Shown piece after piece: positions 1 through 5,341 of a DNA stretch of 8,037 bases (position 1 is the first letter of the stretch; each line of letters begins with the position of its first letter). The notes under the pieces were generated by a model that searched no databases, had not been told where the DNA came from, and saw nothing but the letters and a program-made list of their open reading frames with translations. This stretch comes from Rhodanobacteraceae bacterium (GTDB lineage: Bacteria > Pseudomonadota > Gammaproteobacteria > Xanthomonadales > Rhodanobacteraceae): contig JAICIW010000083.1 in the NCBI GenBank assembly GCA_025928735.1, positions 1-8,037 on the forward strand. The letters run 5' to 3'. The position numbers were made by a program, and so were the translations under genes.

Positions 1-819
1 GGCAAGCTCCCGCGCGTCGCGTTCGCCGGCGGCTTCCGGCAGGCTCCACAATCCGGGCCAGACGCCTTGCGGCGGGCGCCGCTGCAACAACACACGATCG
101 TGCTGATCGCGCAGCACGATGAAAAACGTATGCTTTTCCGGCAGCACGCGCGCGGGGCGGGCTGCCGGAATCGTGGCCGTGGTTCCATCCCGGTGCGCGA
201 TGCAACTTTGGGCTTGCGGACAGACATCGCAACGGGGGTTCGCACGCGTGCAGACAGTCGCCCCGAGGTCCATGATCGCCTGTGTGTAGTCCGCGATCCG
301 CGCTTCCGGCGTGTGCGTTTCGGCGTGCGACCACAGCGCATTTTCGACGACGCGTTCGCCGGGCCAGCCGCCGACGCCGTGATACCGGCTCAACACGCGT
401 TTGACGTTGCCGTCGAGGATCGCGCGGCGTTGTCCTTGCGCCAGAGCCAGGATCGCGCCTGCGGTGGAACGGCCGATGCCGGGCAGCGCGGACAGTGATT
501 CGAAGTCGCGCGGCAATTCGCCGCCGTGTCGCGCGACGCATTGTTGTGCGGCCGCGTGCAGGTACCTCGCGCGCCGGTAGTACCCGAGCCCCGACCACAG
601 CGCCAGCACGCGATCTTCCGACGCCGCGGCGAGCGTGCGGACATCCGGCAGCGCGCCGACGAAACGTTGGAAGTAGGGAGTGACCGTCGCGACCTGGGTT
701 TGCTGCAGCATCACTTCCGAAATCCACACGCGATAGGGCGTGCGGGGATGCTGCCATGGCAGGTCGTGACGGCCGTGCAGGTCGTACCAATGCAGCAGGT
801 GGCGCGCGAAATCGTCCAC
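1..819 (-). CDS. mutY: A/G-specific adenine DNA glycosylase MutY, 3' end cut by window edge
   Basis: MutY removes adenine mispaired with 8-oxoguanine or guanine in base excision repair. The first 273 residues are visible; the rest lies left of base 1. The HhH-GPD fold is complete. The catalytic glutamate is E35 in SEVMLQQTQ, the helix-hairpin-helix is LPGIGRSTAGAI (about 112-123), and the catalytic aspartate is D136 in LDGNVKR. A [4Fe-4S] loop follows with C190, C197, C200 and C206 in the family's C-X6-C-X2-C-X5-C spacing. A NUDIX-like 8-oxoG recognition domain starts near residue 227 (LPEKHTFFIVL, then QRRPPQGVWPGLW). Both catalytic residues sit two positions earlier than in E. coli MutY, which supports the GTG start at 819-817. 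That start lies 2 nt after the TGA of the upstream AsmA-like gene, so translation is probably coupled. No in-frame ATG comes before the catalytic motif. The identification is certain; the exact start is likely. Confidence 0.97.
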   Translation of the reverse strand, partial: MDDFARHLLHWYDLHGRHDLPWQHPRTPYRVWISEVMLQQTQVATVTPYFQRFVGALPDVRTLAAASEDRVLALWSGLGYYRRARYLHAAAQQCVARHGGELPRDFESLSALPGIGRSTAGAILALAQGQRRAILDGNVKRVLSRYHGVGGWPGERVVENALWSHAETHTPEARIADYTQAIMDLGATVCTRANPRCDVCPQAQSCIAHRDGTTATIPAARPARVLPEKHTFFIVLRDQHDRVLLQRRPPQGVWPGLWSLPEAAGERDARELA

Positions 820-821
820 CT

Positions 822-1988
822 TCAGTGTGCCGCCGACGCGGCCGCAGCGGCGCTCGAAGAACTCGCGGCGGGCGCGAGATCGGGGCCGGCGTCGATCGTG
901 AGGCCCGTGGCCTTCAGCCAGCCGAGATCGAGTTGCCGCACTTCGGCCTTGCCCGTGAACGGCAACGTGCCCGGTGGCTGGCCCGGCTGCGCGGCCAGCA
1001 CACGTTTCCACCAGCGCCCGAATTCGGTCGGCTGCAAGCGAAGGTCGGCGTGTGCGTCGTCACCGTCCAGTTTCAGGGCGACCGTCAGCGGTGCATGCCC
1101 GCGCGCGGGCGAAACGTTCAATACGATCTTGTCGGTGACGGGCGGGGCAGGTGCGGCGGGCGGTCTGGGCGTCGCCGCGGACGTGGCGGGCGCACTGGTC
1201 GACGCGGCGGATGGCGGCGCGAATGCGCGGTGGCTCAGCGTGCCCTGGAGTTGTATCGCGAGATCCTCGCCGCCACGCCAGCTGCCTTCGCCTTCGAGCT
1301 GCAGCGCGATGCCTTGCTGCTCGGCGAGGTGGAAGCTCAGGGCCTTGAGCTCGATCACGCCGTCGTGGGCCGCCAATGGCATCGTGGTGAGCACGGCGGT
1401 GAAACGGTTGCCGGCCGCGCCGCGCGCCGCAGCTTCCAACCGGAACACTTTGCCGGGCGCCAGCGCGCCGGTTTCGACGCTGAAGTCGAACAGTAACGGC
1501 GAACCTTTGCGGGAAAGCGTGCCCTGGCTCATGTGCACGCCGGTGGTGATGGTGGGCAGGCGCGGCGGTCCGGCGGCGCGATGGGGCAGCCGTGCGAGCA
1601 GCGATTCGAGTTCGTCGAGATTCAGGTGCGGCGCGACCACGTCCACGCGTTCGATGGCGATCTCGCCGTGCAGCAGCGCGCGCCAGGGCACCACGATGGT
1701 AGCGCCAGCCGCCTGCAGCACCGGTCGGTTGGAACCGCTGTTGGTCAAGCTGAAACCCTTCAACTGCACGCCGGGCCGGGGGAACAGGGTTGGTTCGGCC
1801 GGCGCCTGCAGGCGCAACTTCAGGCCCACCGCGGCAAGGTCGTTTTCCAGCAGGGCCGTGAAGCGATCGGGTTGCAGCAGATTGTGGACGTACACGGCCG
1901 CGGCGATCGCCAGCGCGACCAGTACCGCGACGATCGCCAACGCGATCCAGCGCAGGAGGTGCCGCGACGATGGCGCGGTGGCCGACAT
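822..1988 (-). CDS. AsmA-like single-pass envelope protein
   Basis: This 388-residue protein has a short basic N-terminus, one hydrophobic segment (about residues 14-34) and a long periplasmic part, so it is probably anchored in the inner membrane. After the anchor, LLENDLAAVGLKL is followed by an amphipathic beta-type stretch (FPRPGVQLKGFSLTNSG, then WRALLHGEIAIERVDVVAP). This is the pattern of the AsmA N-terminal domain, a family linked to outer membrane assembly and lipid transport. It is shorter than E. coli AsmA (about 617 residues). An Ala/Pro/Ser/Thr-rich linker spans about 258-285, and the last 15 or so residues are nearly all Ser/Ala. I chose the ATG at 1988, 2 nt after the ftsY TGA; a TTG six bases upstream would overlap ftsY instead. 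No strong Shine-Dalgarno is visible, so translation is probably coupled to ftsY. The family call comes from pattern only, and the precise function is unknown. Confidence 0.8.
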   Translation of the reverse strand: MSATAPSSRHLLRWIALAIVAVLVALAIAAAVYVHNLLQPDRFTALLENDLAAVGLKLRLQAPAEPTLFPRPGVQLKGFSLTNSGSNRPVLQAAGATIVVPWRALLHGEIAIERVDVVAPHLNLDELESLLARLPHRAAGPPRLPTITTGVHMSQGTLSRKGSPLLFDFSVETGALAPGKVFRLEAAARGAAGNRFTAVLTTMPLAAHDGVIELKALSFHLAEQQGIALQLEGEGSWRGGEDLAIQLQGTLSHRAFAPPSAASTSAPATSAATPRPPAAPAPPVTDKIVLNVSPARGHAPLTVALKLDGDDAHADLRLQPTEFGRWWKRVLAAQPGQPPGTLPFTGKAEVRQLDLGWLKATGLTIDAGPDLAPAASSSSAAAAASAAH

Positions 1989-1990
1989 GA

Positions 1991-3109
1991 TCAACTGCCG
2001 ACGGGCAGCAATCCGTCCACGAAGGCGCGTGCATCGAACACGCGCATGTCCTCCGCGCGTTCGCCCAGACCCACGTAACGGATCGGCAGCGCGAACTCCC
2101 GTGCCAATGCGAACACCACGCCACCCTTGGCGGTGCCGTCCAGCTTGGTGACCGCGAGTCCGGTGACGCCGATCGCATTGATGAATTCACGTACCTGGTT
2201 GATCGCGTTCTGGCCGGTGGTGCCGTCGATCACCATCAGCACTTCATGCGGTGCCTCGGCGTCGAGCTTGCCGAGCACGCGCTTGATCTTGGCCAGTTCG
2301 TCCATCAATCCGGAGCGTGTGTGCAGGCGACCGGCAGTGTCGGCGATCAGGATGTCGTGCTTGTGCGCGACCGCCATCTGCAGCGCGTCGAAGATCACGC
2401 TGGCCGAATCCGCCCCCTGCCCCTGCGAGCACACCGGCACGCCGAGCCGCGAACCCCATTCCTGCAACTGCGCCACCGCGGCGGCGCGGAAGGTGTCGCC
2501 GGCAGCCAGCAGCACGCCGCGGTTCTCCTGCTGGAAACGTCGCGCCAGCTTGCCGATGGTGGTGGTCTTGCCGACGCCGTTGACGCCGACCACCAGCAGC
2601 ACGAATGGTTTGCGCATGCCGACTTCCAGCGGCTGCGCGACCGGCTGCAGCAAGCCCACCAGGCGCGTGCGCAGGGCTTCGCGCAGCGCCATCGCGTCGG
2701 CGAATTCGCGCTTGTGCATGCGCCGGCGCAAGTCGTCGATCAATTCGTTGGTGGAGGCGACGCCGACGTCGGCGGAGAGCAGGATGATTTCCAGTTCGTC
2801 CAGAAGTTCATCGGACAGCACAGGATTGCGCACGAACAGCGACGACAACCCGCGGGCGAAACCGCTGGACGAAAGTCGGTCGCGCCAACTGCGGCGCGAC
2901 GGGGTTGCCTGCGCCGGCGCAAGAAGATCATCCGGACCGCTCGCGACATTCGGCAGGGCCGATTCCGTGGTTGGCACCTCGGGTTCGCGCCGCACCGGTA
3001 TGCTCGGCTGCCGGAATGGTTCGTCTTGTCCCGTGGCGGTCTCCTCGGGCATCGGCGGCGGTTCGGGGCGCGGCTTGCGGCCGGCCAATTTGTTCCAGAG
3101 ACTCGGCAT
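1991..3109 (-). CDS. ftsY: Signal recognition particle receptor FtsY
   Basis: FtsY is the SRP receptor GTPase. It pairs with Ffh at the inner membrane and hands translating ribosomes to the SecYEG translocon. With the ATG at 3109 the protein has 372 residues. Residues 1 to about 70 are a Pro/Glu-rich, low-complexity A domain, much shorter than in E. coli FtsY. The helical N domain runs from about 72 to 160 (LSDELLDELEIILLSADVGV is typical). The G domain carries the P-loop GVNGVGKTTTIGKLA (about 175-189), the SRP-type insertion motif DTFRAAA (205-211), DTAGR (257-261), TKLDGTAKGG (321-330) and a C-terminal GLGERAEDMRVFD. A GTG nine bases upstream (3118) is an alternative start giving 375 residues. 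Neither start has a clear Shine-Dalgarno. It heads the minus-strand block ftsY, AsmA-like, mutY, and is transcribed away from rsmD. Confidence 0.97.
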   Translation of the reverse strand: MPSLWNKLAGRKPRPEPPPMPEETATGQDEPFRQPSIPVRREPEVPTTESALPNVASGPDDLLAPAQATPSRRSWRDRLSSSGFARGLSSLFVRNPVLSDELLDELEIILLSADVGVASTNELIDDLRRRMHKREFADAMALREALRTRLVGLLQPVAQPLEVGMRKPFVLLVVGVNGVGKTTTIGKLARRFQQENRGVLLAAGDTFRAAAVAQLQEWGSRLGVPVCSQGQGADSASVIFDALQMAVAHKHDILIADTAGRLHTRSGLMDELAKIKRVLGKLDAEAPHEVLMVIDGTTGQNAINQVREFINAIGVTGLAVTKLDGTAKGGVVFALAREFALPIRYVGLGERAEDMRVFDARAFVDGLLPVGS

Positions 3110-3162
3110 CGGGTTCACGCTTGGAGTACGCAGGCCGAAATGCTAACACCGGCTTTATTAAT

Positions 3163-3255
3163 GCGATCATCCTTGATCGCTGCCTCTGCCAGACTTCGAT
3201 CATGCGTGGGGGTACCGTGTCTGGAAGCACCAGAACGGCCATCATGGCCTGACTT
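3163..3255. repeat. Composite intergenic repeat, copy 1
   Basis: Two palindromic modules flank a 49-bp spacer. Module one (3163-3180) is an inverted repeat with arms GCGATCA and TGATCGC around a 4-nt loop. Module two (3230-3255) begins CCAGAACGGCC and ends GGCCTGACTT, with palindromic core GGCCAT-C-ATGGCC. Both modules recur exactly 106 bp downstream. The function is unknown; the layout resembles a dispersed intergenic palindromic element. Confidence 0.75.
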
Positions 3256-3268
3256 CCAACGTATTCTT

Positions 3269-3362
3269 GCGATCGTCCATGATCGCGGCTTCGGTCAACA
3301 ACAACGCAAATTCCAGATCCACGAAACTGATGGGTCCAGAACGGCCATCCATGGCCTGACTT
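3269..3362. repeat. Composite intergenic repeat, copy 2
   Basis: This is the second copy of the element at 3163-3255. Module one (3269-3286) matches copy 1 at 16 of 18 positions and keeps GCGATC/GATCGC arms. Module two (3336-3362) is identical to copy 1 except for one extra C in the loop of GGCCAT-CC-ATGGCC. The spacer is again 49 bp, but only about a third of its positions agree with copy 1. The copy ends 13 bp before the rsmD start codon, so any rsmD leader RNA may carry the second hairpin close to its initiation region. Confidence 0.75.
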
Positions 3363-3375
3363 TTCACAAAAACCG

Positions 3376-3957
3376 ATGAACAAACGCAAGGGAGACGCCC
3401 CGCCGGGACATGTGCGCGTCATCGGCGGTCGGCTGCGCGGGTCGCGGCTGAGCGTGCCGACGTTGCCGGGTTTGCGCCCGACACCGCAGCGGCTTCGCCA
3501 GACGTTGTTCGACTGGCTGGCTCCGGTGATCGACGGTGCCTGCGTGCTGGATGTCTTCGCCGGTACTGGCGCACTGGGTATCGAGGCGTTGTCGCGCGGC
3601 GCGGGGCGCGCGGTCTTTTTCGAGCAGGATCGTGCGCAGGCGCAGGCGATCGAAGCGGACCTGGCGCGCCTGCACCAGGATTCCATGAGCGTGCGACATG
3701 TCGATGCGCTGCGCGCATTGGCAATGCCTGCGCCGGAAACTTTCGACGTCGCTTTCCTCGATCCGCCATTCGGCTCGGCGCTGTGGTCGAACGCCGCGGC
3801 ATTGCTCGATGCGCAAGGTTGGCTTGCGCCGGACGCAATGGTGTACGTCGAATCCGGAGTCGACGACGTATGGGAGATTCCCGCGCGCTGGCGCGTGCAC
3901 CGGCAGCGCGATGCGGGCGCGGTGCGCGGCACATTGTTTCGCCTCGGTGGCGATTGA
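3376..3957 (+). CDS. rsmD: 16S rRNA (guanine966-N2)-methyltransferase RsmD
   Basis: RsmD uses S-adenosylmethionine to methylate N2 of G966 in 16S rRNA during assembly of the small ribosomal subunit. The protein has 193 residues, close to the usual family size. An N-terminal substrate-binding stretch VRVIGGRLRGSRL (13-25) leads into RPTPQRLRQTLFDWL (34-48). The Rossmann SAM-binding motif is VLDVFAGTGALGIEALSRGA (57-76), with acidic E83 at the end of the second strand. The catalytic N2-methyltransferase motif is DPPF (129-132). The ATG at 3376 fits the family N-terminus, but the preceding bases show no good Shine-Dalgarno. Its TGA overlaps an in-frame ATG of the next reading frame (TGATG), and coaD follows closely, which suggests cotranscription. 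Confidence 0.96.
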   Translation: MNKRKGDAPPGHVRVIGGRLRGSRLSVPTLPGLRPTPQRLRQTLFDWLAPVIDGACVLDVFAGTGALGIEALSRGAGRAVFFEQDRAQAQAIEADLARLHQDSMSVRHVDALRALAMPAPETFDVAFLDPPFGSALWSNAAALLDAQGWLAPDAMVYVESGVDDVWEIPARWRVHRQRDAGAVRGTLFRLGGD

Positions 3958-4004
3958 TGCGCCTGGCGCTGTCACGGCGGCGCTGCAAGATGGCACAATG
4001 GGGC

Positions 4005-4559
4005 ATGGGGACCGACAAGCCAGCCCGATCCAATCCGCGCATCGCGGTGTATCCGGGTACGTTCGACCCGATCACCAACGGTCACGGCGACCTGGTCGCG
4101 CGTGCGGCGCCGCTGTTCGACAAGGTGATCGTGGCGGTGGCGAAATCGAGCGGCAAGACGCCGAGGTTCGAACTGGCCGAGCGGGTCGAGCTTGCGCGCG
4201 CCGCGTTGGCCGACGTGTCCAACGTCGACGTGCGCGGCTTCGATACCCTGCTTGCGCGCTTCATGACCGAATGCGGGGCGGGCGTGATCCTGCGCGGCTT
4301 GCGCGCGGTGTCCGATTTCGAGTATGAATTCCAGCTCGCCAGCATGAATCGGCACTTGATTCCGCAAGCCGAAACGTTGTTCCTGACGCCAGCCGAGGAG
4401 TGGAGCTTCATTTCCTCGTCGCTGGTGCGTGAAATCGCCAGCCTCGGCGGCGATGTTTCCAATTTTGTTCATCCGGCTGTCCAGAAGGCCTTGCGTCGAC
4501 ACCGACGCAAGCCGGGGGGGCGAGCTGGTTCTGCCGTTCCACGCAAGTCATCGAGGTGA
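4005..4559 (+). CDS. coaD: Phosphopantetheine adenylyltransferase CoaD
   Basis: CoaD transfers AMP from ATP to 4'-phosphopantetheine, the penultimate step of coenzyme A synthesis, in the cytoplasm. With this start it has 184 residues. The nucleotidyltransferase signature is YPGTFDPITNGH (16-27), where T24-N-G-H27 is the (T/H)xGH motif. ILRGLRAVSDFEYEF (95-109) is the substrate-loop signature and FISSSLVREIASLGGDVS (135-152) the C-terminal ATP-binding motif. The start is uncertain. The ATG at 4005 puts about 12 residues before the first strand, as in related proteins. ATGs at 3990 and 3957 are in frame, and the latter overlaps the rsmD stop as TGATG. The C-terminus is oddly extended by a basic tail (from about 164) that includes a 7-G run at 4514-4520; typical family members end near residue 165. 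A lipoprotein gene follows immediately. Confidence 0.95.
   Translation: MGTDKPARSNPRIAVYPGTFDPITNGHGDLVARAAPLFDKVIVAVAKSSGKTPRFELAERVELARAALADVSNVDVRGFDTLLARFMTECGAGVILRGLRAVSDFEYEFQLASMNRHLIPQAETLFLTPAEEWSFISSSLVREIASLGGDVSNFVHPAVQKALRRHRRKPGGRAGSAVPRKSSR
4553..4559 (+). promoter_or_regulatory. Shine-Dalgarno of the lipoprotein gene, inside the coaD stop
   Basis: GAGGTGA lies 5 bases before the ATG at 4565 and contains the coaD TGA (4557-4559). It is the strongest ribosome-binding site seen in the window. It decides for ATG 4565 over the GTG at 4556, and it implies that ribosomes finishing coaD are well placed to start the next gene. Confidence 0.75.
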
Positions 4560-4564
4560 TCGCC

Positions 4565-5122
4565 ATGCGCAAATTCCTTTTCATCGCCGCCATCGCGCTG
4601 CTGGGGACCATTGGTCTCAGCGCCTGCAACGACAACGGCAACCAGGCCAACACGGCCACGGAGGCCAAGGCCACCAAGCCCACCGATCCCAACGACATCA
4701 AGGGTTGGCAGGCGTACCTGACCCAGATCGTCCAGGACAATCTGGGCAACATCACCAACACGCCGTACGTCTACTTCGTGCCCGATGTGCCAGTCCAGGT
4801 GGCGGCAGCCGGAGCCTCCGCGGGCGCGGCCGGCACGGCGGCTACCCCGGCCAGCGCTTCGTCCGCAGAGGAGACCCTGGGTCGGGTCCAGGACCAGATC
4901 AACACGGTGGTCCAGGCGACCGTGTTGCCCGGCAACATGCTGGCCGCGGGCGGCCCGAACTCGGCGACCACCGCGAAGGTGCTGGAGAATGCGTTCAATC
5001 AGGCCTCGCCGGGCTCCTTCAAGGGCGTGGTGGTGCTGTTCATCGGCGACAAGGCCGACGAAGCGGCGGTGAAGGCGGCGATCGATCCTAGCGGCGCGAC
5101 CTTCAAGTTCGCGCAAATGTAG
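4565..5122 (+). CDS. Small putative outer-membrane lipoprotein of unknown function
   Basis: I do not recognise a named family. The 185-residue product begins with a lipoprotein signal: MRK, a hydrophobic core (about 4-17) and the lipobox LSAC with C21 as the lipidation site. Residue 22 is Asn rather than Asp, so sorting to the outer membrane is expected. A polar linker rich in Asn/Thr/Lys (22-42) leads to DIKGWQAYLTQIVQDNL and TPYVYFVPDVP. An Ala/Gly-rich low-complexity insert (about 78-101) follows. The C-terminal part (about 103-185) looks folded: QDQINTVVQATVLPGNMLA, then FKGVVVLFIGDKADEAAVK, ending FKFAQM. The alternating hydrophobic VVVLFIG and the DEAAVKAA helix suggest a small alpha/beta fold. 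It is probably cotranscribed with rsmD and coaD. Signal peptidase II, not the LepB encoded downstream, would process it. Confidence 0.85.
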   Translation: MRKFLFIAAIALLGTIGLSACNDNGNQANTATEAKATKPTDPNDIKGWQAYLTQIVQDNLGNITNTPYVYFVPDVPVQVAAAGASAGAAGTAATPASASSAEETLGRVQDQINTVVQATVLPGNMLAAGGPNSATTAKVLENAFNQASPGSFKGVVVLFIGDKADEAAVKAAIDPSGATFKFAQM

Positions 5123-5181
5123 CGATGTGCGGTTGACTGAAAGCTGTTGCTGCGCACGCAGCTGGTCATGTCCCCACAACC

Positions 5182-5212
5182 CGCCCAACCGTCGCATCGC
5201 GACGGTTGGGCG
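5182..5212 (+). terminator. Perfect 14-bp hairpin after the lipoprotein gene
   Basis: Arms of 14 bp (5182-5195 and 5199-5212) pair perfectly around a 3-nt ATC loop, 59 bases after the lipoprotein stop. The stem is GC-rich and its position fits a transcript end. The following bases are CCCCTTG, with no T-run, so it is not a classical rho-independent terminator. It may instead block RNA decay or belong to a repeat family, since it shares the GTTGGGC core seen again at 7156-7225. Confidence 0.6.
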
Positions 5213-5255
5213 CCCCCTTGACTCAATGGGCTGAAAGCGTGCAACTACGCGTTCG

Positions 5256-5264
5256 TGCGATAAT
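5256..5264 (+). promoter_or_regulatory. Putative extended -10 promoter of lepA
   Basis: TGCGATAAT combines a TGn extension with a -10 hexamer (GATAAT, 5259-5264) one base from consensus, 77 bases upstream of the lepA ATG. At 17-bp spacing the -35 position reads AGCGTG, which is poor. The good TTGACT at 5218-5223 is too far away (35 bp). It lies after the hairpin and would give lepA a leader RNA of about 70 bases containing short GC-rich palindromes, such as CCGCGCG/CGCGCGG at 5302-5317. Confidence 0.4.
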
Positions 5265-5341
5265 CGGTCGTTTGATATCGCGATCCTTGCGATCGCAGTC
5301 GCCGCGCGCACGCGCGGAATCCTTCCAGACGCCCGCGCGCC

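Larger units (their letters stand above)
3110..3375. other. Divergent ftsY/rsmD intergenic region
   Basis: This gap separates the divergent ftsY and rsmD starts, so it should hold both promoters. The only AT-rich patch is near 3154-3163. On the minus strand it gives a -10-like TAATAA (3160-3155), about 45 bases upstream of the ftsY ATG, but I see no convincing -35. No clear promoter is visible for rsmD. Most of 3163-3374 is taken up by two copies of a composite repeat, listed separately. No credible coding frame was found. Confidence 0.6.

Noticed and set aside
526..2151. Long plus-strand open frame of about 540 codons opposite mutY and the AsmA-like gene
   Set aside because: It runs antisense to two convincing genes. 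Its translation is Arg/Ala/Ser-rich without domains, as expected for a shadow frame in GC-rich DNA.
3163..3362. CRISPR-like array
   Set aside because: There are only two units, the repeats are bipartite, the 49-bp stretch lies inside each unit, and no cas gene is nearby.
2246..3379. Plus-strand open frame of 377 codons across ftsY and the intergenic repeats
   Set aside because: It is antisense to the conserved ftsY NG domain and only stays open because of GC-rich codon bias.
4556..4564. GTG at 4556 as the lipoprotein start
   Set aside because: It sits inside the Shine-Dalgarno itself. The ATG at 4565 has ideal spacing and gives a normal signal peptide (MRKFLF).
5218..5223. TTGACT as the -35 box of the lepA promoter
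   Set aside because: It is 35 bp from the GATAAT hexamer, about twice the allowed spacing, and no good -10 lies 16-18 bp after it.
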